Origin: Toxonevra muliebris
Lineage: Eukaryota > Arthropoda > Insecta > Diptera > Pallopteridae
Assembly: GCA_963691655.1 (NCBI GenBank)
Contig: OY829326.1
Location: forward strand, 90,761,235-90,825,234
DNA length: 64,000 nt
Direction of reading: 5' to 3'
Shown: piece by piece, positions 54,881-64,000 of the stretch
Position numbering within the stretch: position 1 is the first letter of the stretch
How the letters are laid out: the number at the start of each line of letters is the position of its first letter
The notes under the pieces: model-generated
What the model was told of the DNA's origin: nothing
Seen by the model: only the letters and a program-made list of their open reading frames with translations
Database searches by the model: none
Translations under genes and position numbers: made by a program

Positions 54881-56546
54881 CATTATTATACATATAACTT
54901 ATTATTGTTACATCCTTTTAAATTAATTTAAAGTACAAATTTTCGCTGCGTCACTTTTTGTTTCACTTTTCTTTTATATTATTAAGCATTACTGAAACAG
55001 CCGTTTTTAAAAAATTTGCATAATGATGTACATGCCATTCAGAAAATACAATATGTGTATACATATCAGAAGCGAATTTACTCTTAACATGTTGTGCGTC
55101 CGGTGAATCTTCTGCAGTGTTGTCAGACCCTTTGCTTCAAAAATCCCAGGTTCGGAAAAGGAAATTCCGATTTAACCCGTTTCAACATGCCAAAAATCTT
55201 TTGAAAAATCCCTTTCAACTTATATTTTAGTACACACTTTGTTTAGTAAAACGATGCATCTATTTACATTTTTGTTATCCATTTTTATATAACGTAACAG
55301 TGAAAATTTATTAAAAAATATAAATATGCAGACAAAGAAAAAGAGGTCATCAACCGCGTTACGTAACGTCGATTTGATACTATCGAGTACACATAACTTC
55401 AAAATTACACTAGTTTATAAAATGAATTTTCTCCCGCTGAATTCGAAAATCATGGCTAAATTTTTGGTATGGATCATTTGGTGAGATATTGTAGTTTTTA
55501 TATTTTTTCAACTTTTTTATAATTTAAAATTTATATCTCGAGCTAGAAATGTCCGGTTGCTCTTATATTAATACCAAATGAAAATTATTGTGATAGAAAA
55601 CATGTATAATCGGATTTTTAATTGGTTAACTGATTCAAATTTAAATTTTATTTGAATGTTCTATAAGCGATATTAAGGATGCACAATGCTTTCAATTTTT
55701 TAGTGCTGCAGACCAACTTTAAGATAGGAGATGTCGATTGCTTGGCACAAATGCTGACAAATTGTTATTTTTACACTATAGTATACAGTTATTTAACTTT
55801 GATTATTAATAGTAATAATTTTTTTTTTTGAGTTTTTGTGTTTTGTAATATCACTTTTCTGTATTATTAATATCATATTAGTAATATGAGTTCAATGAAA
55901 TATAAAAATAAGTGTTTCCTTTCTAAGTCAATGCCTCTGAATTATTTTATTGATTTACAACATGATACTATTAGAAAAATAAAAAAAAATATAATTTAAA
56001 AAATATACAAAAATATTTTTATTTCAAATTAGGCCAAATTTATCATTTAAAAAGTAAGAAATTATTGATTTATTTTTTGCCTGAGGAAAATTCAGTTTCT
56101 GTTTAAATGTTCGGTTCGGTCTTCGGCTTCTGCCGAATATTAAAGGTTTAACCGAAGTTCGGTTAGGCTTCGGCCAGAAAATGGACGTTCGGTCGAATTC
56201 TGCTTAAAAACAAAATGAATTAATTCATTGTTTTTTTCTGTTAACAATAAAATTTGCGTCGTCGATTGGATGAAGAAGTGCAGGATTAGGATTAAACTAA
56301 ATTTATTTATGATATTTAAATAATTTATATAGTTGAAAATGTTTGTATAAACTGTAAGAATCACTTTCTTATCAATAGACTAAATGAAATAAATAAAAGA
56401 ATCGATATTTTGCAACATTCAGATATCATTTTGAATTATATCTTTTATATGATTTTTTTTTGCGTCATGAAGGTAACACAGCATAAATACATCATTTATT
56501 AGCAAATATTATTATACCGTAGTCAACGGTGTTTTCCATTTATGAA
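54881..56546. other. Gene-free stretch with TTCGG-rich palindromic patch
   Basis: Very AT-rich sequence. At 56108-56200 repeated GTTCGGT/ACCGAA motifs form overlapping palindromes of the subterminal kind found in hAT elements. No terminus pair or coding relic is found. Confidence 0.35.
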
Positions 56547-59280
56547 TTACACAATTGTATGTTTACGACAATGAACTTCAAGTGCTTGTTTTTCAGCAGT
56601 ACTATAACTACAAACATTACATACATATTTATATCGACTTGTATGCTTTCTTCTATGATCAGTTAATTGCCGACTGGTGAAGAAAGCCTTTGTACAATTT
56701 TCAAAATTACAAAAGAAATTTCTTTGATTCCGGTGTGTATGAATTTCATAATGTCTAGTCAGCAAACGTTTTTCTTTGAATCTTATATTGCATACATCGC
56801 AAGGATATGGTCTTACATCGGAATGTGTACGATTATGTATGTGCAGCGTGCCTTTGGATTGACAACTGAAACCACATATATCGCACACAAAATTTTTAGG
56901 CCGTACATGTCTACGTTTATGGTCTGCCATACGACGTCTTGTAGTGAAGCTTTTCGAGCAATTTTCAAAATCGCAAAGAAATTTTGTTTCACTGTCAAGA
57001 GGGACATGGACGTCAATATGTTCCTTCAGTTTAGATTTACACGAGAATCTCTTTCCACAAAAGGAACAAGGAATACCATTATGTTCCTTGGTGTAGTGTT
57101 GGCTTAAGTTGCGGTCACTTAGAAATTCGGTTGGACACTCTGCACACTTTAGAGGTGATGGTGGTACATAATGTGATGGATGCTCGTTTTTGATATGAAG
57201 TTGAAGCCTCCCTGGTTTTAGGCATATTTTAGGGCAGTATTCACATTTGTGCAGTTTTTCTCTCCGTCCTTTACTTTTGGTCTGAAATATATATGTACGA
57301 TATATAAGCATTTCAAATTTCTTAAGGCATCAAAGCAAATGTGTATATGTAAATCATCAACCAGGGTATGGAAATGTTCGAAGAAGAAGAAGAGAGATGG
57401 GTAGTCTATTTTTAAGAACTACTTTCTTGTGATTGTATGGCACTCTCCTAACTTAGTTAGGCTGCAACTTAATCCATAGTCTTGAATCTGCTTGTCTTGT
57501 ATAGATAAATCAAGAAATGTTTGAGAAAATGTTTCGTCCGAGAGAAAGCAGGACATTCGGAAATGAAATGTTTCTTCATCTTCAAGACATGAATTATATA
57601 GACACAATTCATTGACTCCGATTTTACTCAGAAAATCGTTGACTGCAACGAACTGTGACGAGTGCACAATGAATCACAAGTCGCACTTTCGCAAACTTAT
57701 ATGTTAGATCTGTCCTGTCTAGTAGTTAACAACTTCAACTGTCAACAGGAAACTAGTCTCGCCAATAGTCGTTGTGTAATTGGTGCAACCTCAACTCCAT
57801 TTTATGTTTGATGCGGTGGGATAGTCGGGCAGAAAAATCATTACTGAAGCTTTTTATGTCATGTCCGCCATCTTGTTACCTGGGATACTTGCCTAGCCAG
57901 ACGACCATACCAACGTTACTGAATCACTACTCGCAAATCTTTAAAACCAATAGTAAAAGCTGAACAGACTTTAATAGCCACTTGGCTAACTGAGCAGATG
58001 AAAGTAGAGTTACCCCGCTATTTCTTATTCAGCAACAGCTATGCTGTGATTGTAATCGCAAAGACCTCAGCCTTTAGCACTTGTTGTCCGTCACACCCTC
58101 CCCGATCAAAGTGTATTGGTTTAATAAGTTCCGCATTCTTCCTTCGCCAAAAAATATTTTCCTTTCAAGCAATATACTGATATGATAGAGATTTTCGGGC
58201 ATCATTTTCGATGGATAAAAGCAGTTGTGGCAGGACCAATAGTGCTTCCATTGCGGATGTTGGCATCCCTCTCCTCACCCTTGCCATGACAACAGATGCG
58301 TGATGCTGTAGACTTTCCAGGAGTCGTGTTGAGGAACTCGCTTTCGGTCACAATGTTTTGACTCCATACACTAGGTATGGCCTAACAATGTGCAAGTATA
58401 TCCAATGCACTATTTTGGGACTTGAACCCTTAGCCCGCCCAAACATTATATGGCTCCCAGGTATTTGACTCTATTGGAAGGTAGTAACTGTGTACCCAAG
58501 AGGGTAGGTCATGGCACTTGTGGTAGCTTCCTTCTTGTTGCAAACATTCGATTTTTCTGCCTTCTCAGTCATGACCGATAATGCTTATTCACAGCACCAG
58601 GGGTATAGGATGTTTATTTAAGAGGGCAATCTCCCTCTGCCTGAACTAACAATGGCAGCAGGCTTGATGGCCCGATGTCTTCTGATTGTACACAACATAA
58701 AACGTAGCTTGTTTTTTATATTTTGCTTTGAACCAAATACACTATGACCCCGAGACCCTAATATCAAGCTTCTGGGTTAGCATGAACATTGAAGTAGAAC
58801 CGAATTAAGTTACTTGGGATCGAACATTCCATACCCTGCATTCAACATCCTTACCGCCAATTTATGATTTTTCTTTCCAATGTCTTCCTTTTTTATATCA
58901 TCGGAATCCTCACTATCTCCTTTACTCAAGTCGTTCACGTTCCAATTTATACAACGACTGTCTTCTTCCTCAATTTCGATGGGAATGATAGGATCCTCGA
59001 AACAAGATCCATCACTGCTTTGTTCTTCAATGAATTCATCTTTAACGTTGACATCCATAAACGGAGTGCATTCTACATTGATTTCGTCGGTTTTAAGCAA
59101 ATTATTTTCGAAATGCATATTTCTAATATGCCTAAGAAAATCATCATATTCAAAACTTTTGAGTTCACAAAACACACAGAGAATGGTAAAATCTGTGGGG
59201 CTGTGGCAATAAATTTCACCGCATTTCGCATTTGCCATTGTATTATTAAATATATTTTTGTTGTGTAGCACTTTCAACAT
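56547..59280 (-). CDS. Gene D: two-exon C2H2 zinc-finger protein, 386 aa, enlarged intron
   Basis: Exon 1 is 59280-58855 and exon 2 is 57281-56547, with a phase-0 intron of 1573 bp (GTAAGG...TTTCAG) against 55-126 bp in the paralogs. The intron holds a LINE relic on the same strand. The ATG at 59280 aligns with the paralogs; an in-frame ATG at 59292 would add MYRR. The N-terminal domain is KCGEIYCHSPTDF with C35-x2-C38-x12-H51-x4-H56. Eight C2H2 fingers span residues 155-383, with the gene C layout: finger 7 (CNFENC) and finger 8 repeat the finger 4-5 pair and the protein ends at HTIV. Without splicing, exon 1 would run 15 codons into the intron. Probable DNA-binding protein; target unknown. 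Confidence 0.87.
57420..58700 (-). pseudogene. LINE relic inside the intron of gene D
   Basis: Minus-strand fragments run in order through the C-terminal half of a LINE ORF2: RVKYLGA and VRPYLVYGVK (58.47-58.38 kb), then MEALLVLPQLLLSIENDAR (about 58.2 kb). An RNase-H-like VTLVWSSG...IPGN follows (57.9 kb), and then a Cys/His tail around DEETF...SECPAF (57.58 kb). Stops and frameshifts are everywhere. It has RNase H, so a LOA, R1 or I-type origin is likely. It accounts for most of the extra intron length. Confidence 0.6.
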
Positions 59281-59292
59281 TCTTCTATACAT

Positions 59293-60060
59293 AAATTATT
59301 TTTTAACTTAATTTGTTGAGTACTTTATCTGATTTGTGTTTTGTTCCATTTATATTTTGACATTAAACATAAATAAGCGGCATAGGAACAAATAAATTGG
59401 AATTGAAATGGGTACAGTACACTCTAAGAAATGCTTGAACTCGAAAAATAAATTGGAATAAGGAGCCATTTTGAGTTGCAAGTGTTTTATTTTTAGCTAT
59501 GTTTAGACAATTGCATGATATAAAAAACTATGCAAGGAAGTGATCTATAAGTTAATGGCTTTTATTATTTGCTCTTGTAGTATTATCACAAGTATTTAGA
59601 AAGTTTTATTATTACCCTTGTTTACATCAAACAGCACTCTGAAGACTGCTGACACTACATATTATCCATTAAAAAGTTGAAAAATTGTCTATATGACGTA
59701 GCCGTCTAGACAATTGAAATTACTTATATTCATACAGTTTAATATTTTATTTACAGCTTCTCATTAAGTTGGCAATGTTATAAACCAAACAAATACTGTG
59801 CAACTGCGGATTTTATTTTATGTAAAATCATGTGACTCAAAGAGTTTAAAACAGTACAACAGTTGCAGCACTGTTATATGGTTTTGCAAGAATAAAAGAA
59901 ACAAAATTCAACGGAAATAAGGTTTCTTATGGGGATCAGTGTGTAAGCGCAGTGTTTAACATTCTCGATGTGGGTTTTCGGCCACAGGTTCGAGACTGGA
60001 AAAAGACAACTCAAGAGAAGATCGAGATGTAATAAAACGATGATTAAATAATAATAAAAA
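59293..60060. other. 5' flank of gene D and gene-free stretch
   Basis: I see no clear similarity to the 5' flanks of genes B or C. AGGTTCGAGACTGG at about 59987 resembles a tRNA B-box but lacks a convincing A-box. Confidence 0.35.
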
Positions 60061-60250
60061 AAAAATTATTGAAGAAGTGAATATAATAGCATAATAATAA
60101 TTTAAAAAAAAAAATTTAATTTGTAGGATTTGAACTTAAGGCAGAAATTAAAAAAAAAAAATAAAAAAGGATTTTGTGGGATTTGAACTTTGGCCAACAA
60201 GTGGCTCCGTGCTTACTGGCGTTTTAGCCAACTAGTCAGTCTATGGCGTA
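60061..60250 (-). mobile_element. tRNA-like SINE head, second family
   Basis: On the minus strand from about 60248, AGTTGGCTAAAACG is a good D-arm/A-box and AGTTCAAATCCCA a good B-box, spaced as in a tRNA. The acceptor arms do not pair, so it is not a working tRNA. An A-rich tail and a second AAGTTCAAATCCTA follow toward 60061. It shows no similarity to the SINE at 4.8 kb. Confidence 0.5.
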
Positions 60251-61690
60251 ATGAATTTTATCAGAAACTATTGTGGAGTTTTGTGTTTCTATGAGATGCA
60301 AGTGAGCTCGGGCTCGTAATCCTGCTCTCCTTTATCCTCTTCGCTAAAAAAGTACACATATGTGGACTCAAGTTTTTACCAATTTCTTAATATTAGTATT
60401 TTGTTTTTCCTCTTATTATATATATTCTCTAATTATTAATAAAAAATATGGTTTACCGTTACTTTGCGCATTTTTTTTAAGTCGAAAGTAAAGCAATACC
60501 TCGAAAAAAGGATCTTTTTGTTGGTAAATTAATAAGTTATTGCTTATGAAAGAAATATTATAAAGTTTTATAAAAACGTAAAGTGAAATTATTGTTTAAT
60601 TAGGGTGTAAAGAAATTTATGCATTTAAGTTTTGAATTAATGTGCTATTCGCATAGAAACAGTGAGTGGACGTATATGCATTTTGGCTGTTCATGCAAAA
60701 AAAAAAAAATGGAAAATTAAAAAATGGAAGCCAGACATGAAACACAATTTTTTATGAATAAACTACTAAAACCTCTGACGGAAGGACACAAAACTTTAAT
60801 TTTTAACTAAAGTTTAATAGTTGACAAAGCATAAAATATTATAACATCAACAGTTTTTCCGGTGAATATGCGATTCATAAAAGAATCCTATTGACAGTAA
60901 AAGTTCTGTTATTTAGAAAAAATATATTTATTTTTTACAGGAAACAAAGATATTGTATTTTGTTATTCGTACCCAATTTTGCAGAAAAAAGAGAAAAACT
61001 CATTGATAAGAAATTAGCAATTTCTTAAGTTATCAGGAGAAGAAACTGAACATTACGAATCAATTACTCATTAGGTGATCGAATATAAGAATTAAGCAGA
61101 AGTTATTTCGTTTTTATCATCCTTTGTAATATATTCATTTATAAACTTATTTCAGTAAAAAACAGTAACTTTTTACAGCGCTAACAGCCAAAGTAAACTT
61201 ATGTGTACCTTTGGTAACTACCCAGCGGTTTTTCAGACAAGTGCTTGAAAATTAAGTGCTTGCAAGTGCACCATTTCAACCGGAAATTGCAAAGCAACCA
61301 TGCGAACTATAAATTTAGTTTTCTATTGAGTAATAAAAACGAGTATCGTTCAGCGAGACGCTACGAAATATTGACTGAGCGAAAAACGAAGCGAGTTAGT
61401 TTTCACGCAACAGCGAAGTAAAGTGGTTGTGAAATTTCACGAGAAGTGTGTGTGTTTTATTTTATTTATTTTTTGCAATTGTTTTATAAAAAATAAATAA
61501 AAATATAATTATAAATATGTAAATATATATATATATATATATATAAACAAAAGAAAAAATAAAATAAAATGACGCAGCAATGAAAAATTATGAATTCATG
61601 AATCTATACTCGATATTTTTTCTCTCTCCTCTCTTTCTCAACTAAAGTAAGCACGAAGCAGCGAATGAATGAGCGGAAGTGGCTATCTAA
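60251..61690. other. Gene-free stretch with AT microsatellite
   Basis: Mostly AT-rich sequence. 61340-61450 is less AT-rich, with repeated GCGA motifs downstream of a TATAAAT at 61309, and could be a promoter or first-exon edge of a gene beyond the window, but no coding start is seen. (AT)n runs at 61523-61545. Confidence 0.3.
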
Positions 61691-62214
61691 GGGCGATGTT
61701 ATGCAGACGATCAAATGATCGCCGATCACGTCACTTTTTACGTTCTCTTTTTGATTTTTCAACTCTCTGCCCAAAGTATGTTATAGAGACAGTCATTTGA
61801 TCGCCGATCAATAGTACATTTTTGTATTGTTTTAGTACTTTTTTGCTACTATTTTATTTAAACTTCGTAGCAACTTTTTTTTTTAGTTTTTGTGCAAAAT
61901 TTGTGAAGTAAATTGATAAATTTCTTGATAACAAATAATAAAAATAATTAAATATTAGCTTTTGTTAACTTTTTGCAAAATTTTATGGGTAAAGGAGTAT
62001 GTAAAGAATGACGAGTGTTGCTATTAAGCAGTTTTCCCCCTTTTTGCGTACATGTTCGCCAAAAGTGTACTATTTTGCTCCTAAAAGACGGTTATTCTGA
62101 ATAATTTCTTAGAGGTAAATTTTATTCTCTTGCTATCTCTCTCAATTTTTCACTTTATATTGAAGCAACAACTCGTGCCCATGATGTGATCGTGATCGTC
62201 TACATAACGATGCA
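61691..62214. mobile_element. MITE family W (524 bp)
   Basis: The ends share GTTATG(C/T)AGACGATCA in inverted orientation, with CTAA on both flanks (61687-61690 and 62215-62218). TTTGATCGCCGATCA occurs twice inside. A related end, GGGCGATGTTAT then ACGATCA, surrounds the Z insertion at 45.2-45.9 kb. Confidence 0.55.
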
Positions 62215-62326
62215 CTAACGCTTTCTTTCTTGCTTCAATTTAACGCTGGGTAGTAAACAAAAAATGTTTCCAACTCTTGAAACATGAGATGACATGAAAT
62301 GAGATATTTAGAATGTGTTTAGTAGG

Positions 62327-62975
62327 CATATATGTAGTACTTCTATATTGGCAGTACACACAAGGTACATTCCCCAACATTAGAGTGAGAAAACCGATAA
62401 ACGAATGTACCCGAAATTACTTTTCAAAAATATAAATCTCAGGAGCGGTGTCAAACATATCAAATATTTTTTTTTTTCCATTTTTTAGAGTTTAGTTTAT
62501 GTGAAATTTGTTTTAAATTTGTATTGTTAAATGAATTTAATAAATTAAAACAGAAAAAGGCCCGAAAGTAGTTTTTCTTTTGTAAAACAGAAACGAAGTT
62601 AATTAATCATAACTGCGATAAAAAACGACTAAAAAGGCTGGCAAAGAATGCCGAAATGCGACAAAAATTAGTGACTTAAAAGTAAAAGAATATTTTTATT
62701 TGCTCAGAGCTCTTCACATCTGAGGACTATTAACAAATAGAAGAAACCAGAAATTGATGTATATAAAAATAGTTCAATCTGTTTCAGACCATATTCTTCT
62801 ATTTTAATTTCGCCCCTGGAACGATTTGACAATTGTTTGTTTAGTTATAGTTTACAAATATACCCATATACTAACACAAATAAACAATTTCGATATAGAC
62901 TGTCTCTCTTTGATTACGGAATTCAAATTCATTGTGATGGTAGGTTACTGCCAATATAGAAGTATTACATATATG
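62327..62975. mobile_element. MITE family Z, copy 2, 649 bp, 8-bp TSD
   Basis: It has the same ends as copy 1 (CATATATGTAGTACTTC and CATATATGTAATACTTC). It is flanked by identical TTAGTAGG at 62319-62326 and 62976-62983. The interior matches copy 1 (ACACAAGGTACATTCCCCAA, CGCCCCTGGAACGATTTGAC), with scattered small deletions. Confidence 0.85.
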
Positions 62976-63139
62976 TTAGTAGGGAATGAGAAAAGTTTAT
63001 AAATTTCAGCGCGGTTAGCTATCTGCACTGAAGAAGTTATTACTCCTTTTGGAGGCTAAAACGAGAACTCCATGCCCTAGGACATGCAACGTTAAAAAAA
63101 GAGTGCAAAATGCAAGAGCTCTGGCGCAATGTTGATATT

Positions 63140-63865
63140 AGCTGCGTTTTAATCTTCACTCGCTTCTAGTTATGTATAATAAGCAGCGATAATTGTTTGG
63201 AAAAACAACAACCAAGCCGCACGTATAATTATAGCTGTTATATATACTTAACAACATAGTAGAAGTATTTAGAGGTAGATGCATTTTTTCAAAAAGTAAC
63301 CATTTTGAATTTTTGGCAAGAGAAACATTTTAGATGCATTTTTTGAAATGGGAACAAAAGAGTGAGTTAGTAGTAGATTATTAATACTACTTTTATTACT
63401 TAGTACTAAATTATAAATTTTATTTATAATAAAAAAAAAAAAATATAATCTTATTAAATTTTTTTTTATTAGCAAATACCTTGAACATGTTAAGTCTTAA
63501 AAAATAATATAAAAAGCAGCAACTAATTCTTCCTATGTACATGCAATACTATGCAAATTATTTTCTTATAGATTCGCACTTAAAAATTTCACTATGAAAA
63601 TACAACTCTGTTGCAAAAAGAAGTATAGTATCAAAACAAATGTTTTCCCAATTGCTAAAGTTCCTTTTACTTGTCAAAATGCATCTACATTCTTAATTCT
63701 TCTGCCATGCTTAAAAAGTTGTCTAACTACATCAAATTCTATTGTGAACTGCCAATAGTCAAAGAAAAATCATGACAGTTTAAATCATAGTTAAATATTC
63801 TTATAAAAAGTCAAAACAACGAATACGATTAACCACAATGACTGGGATGTATTAAAATGCTTCAC
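63140..63865 (+). mobile_element. MITE family X, copy 2, interrupted by MITE Y
   Basis: The left arm AGCTGCGTTTTAATC...GCAGCGATAATTG runs to 63254, and the body (CTACATCAAATTCTATTGTG) resumes at about 63718. The right terminal repeat is missing or beyond recognition after about 63865. Comparison with copy 1 shows continuous sequence where Y is inserted. Confidence 0.65.
63255..63709 (+). mobile_element. MITE family Y, copy 3 (455 bp), nested in X
   Basis: The left end is CATAGTAGAAGTATTTAGAG and the inverted right end is CATGGCAGAAGAATTAAGAA. The flanking 8-mers CTTAACAA (63247-63254) and CTTAAAAA (63710-63717) agree at 7 of 8 positions, as expected for a hAT-type duplication that has aged slightly. 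Confidence 0.75.
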
Positions 63866-64000
63866 CTCTAGCTGCCCAGCAGTTCCATTGTGAATAACAA
63901 TATAACGAAGAAGAGACTTAAAAACTTGGTCGTTTTAATCGCAAATGTTGGACCAGTCCGTCCTGCACCACATCCAGTACATATTTGTACTGGACCCGAT
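63866..64000. other. Window edge, unassigned
   Basis: The last ~80 bp are less AT-rich, with a small TACATATTTGTA palindrome, and may start another element that continues outside. Not identifiable here. Confidence 0.25.

Noticed and set aside
58864..59268. Plus-strand frames of 110-134 codons over gene D exon 1
   Set aside because: Antisense to the conserved N-terminal domain; no domain of their own.
59931..60010. Possible tRNA gene with B-box AGGTTCGAGACTGG
   Set aside because: No convincing A-box and no pairing acceptor stem.

Overview
This window is AT-rich nuclear DNA of an insect, most likely a higher fly. The basis is short GT-AG introns with Drosophila-like junctions, LOA-type non-LTR retrotransposons whose 3' ends carry AACCT repeats, a BEL/Pao element primed by a tRNA-Tyr-type sequence, and many small inverted-repeat DNA transposons. 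I cannot name the species. Nothing here is bacterial or viral.

The host content is a dispersed family of five two-exon C2H2 zinc-finger genes, called A to E here: A (+, 10787-12038), B (-, 19656-20907), C (-, 27457-28697), E (-, 40816-42084) and D (-, 56547-59280). Each first exon encodes a conserved N-terminal Cys/His motif (about residues 20-56) and an acidic linker. After a phase-0 intron at the same place, the second exon encodes eight C2H2 fingers. Proteins are 380-398 residues. Two finger-array types exist. A, B and E end in a near-invariant last finger. C and D replace fingers 7 and 8 with copies of the finger 4-5 pair and stop there. B and C have nearly identical first exons and 5' flanks but second exons of different types, which suggests gene conversion or chimera formation. 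They are probably sequence-specific DNA-binding regulators; their targets are unknown.

The rest is mostly mobile DNA. 1-3.6 kb: 5' end of a minus-strand BEL/Pao element. 4.3-9.5 kb: hAT fragment, tRNA-derived SINE, hAT-like and piggyBac-like MITEs, PIF/Harbinger relic. 9.7-14.6 kb: gene A between inverted copies of a 0.65-kb repeat. 15-19 kb: a 2.8-kb hAT-like element with a palindromic minisatellite. 21-27.3 kb: two foldback elements and MITEs. 29.3-33.5 kb: foldback, G-run and a LOA-like LINE relic. 34.3-40.5 kb: second SINE copy, several PIF/Harbinger relics, tandem repeats. 42.5-48.2 kb: a LOA-like LINE, an 8-bp-TSD MITE and an RTE-like relic. 48.7-53.4 kb: a nearly complete LOA-like LINE with a 12-bp target duplication, broken at its catalytic motif. 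57.4-58.7 kb: a LINE relic inside the intron of gene D. 59.3-64 kb: tRNA-like sequence and nested MITEs.

The repeats partly date one another. A SINE borrows the 3' tail of the LOA-like LINE, one MITE has an empty site in a second repeat copy, and two MITEs sit inside older elements. The zinc-finger genes appear to be the only intact host genes.
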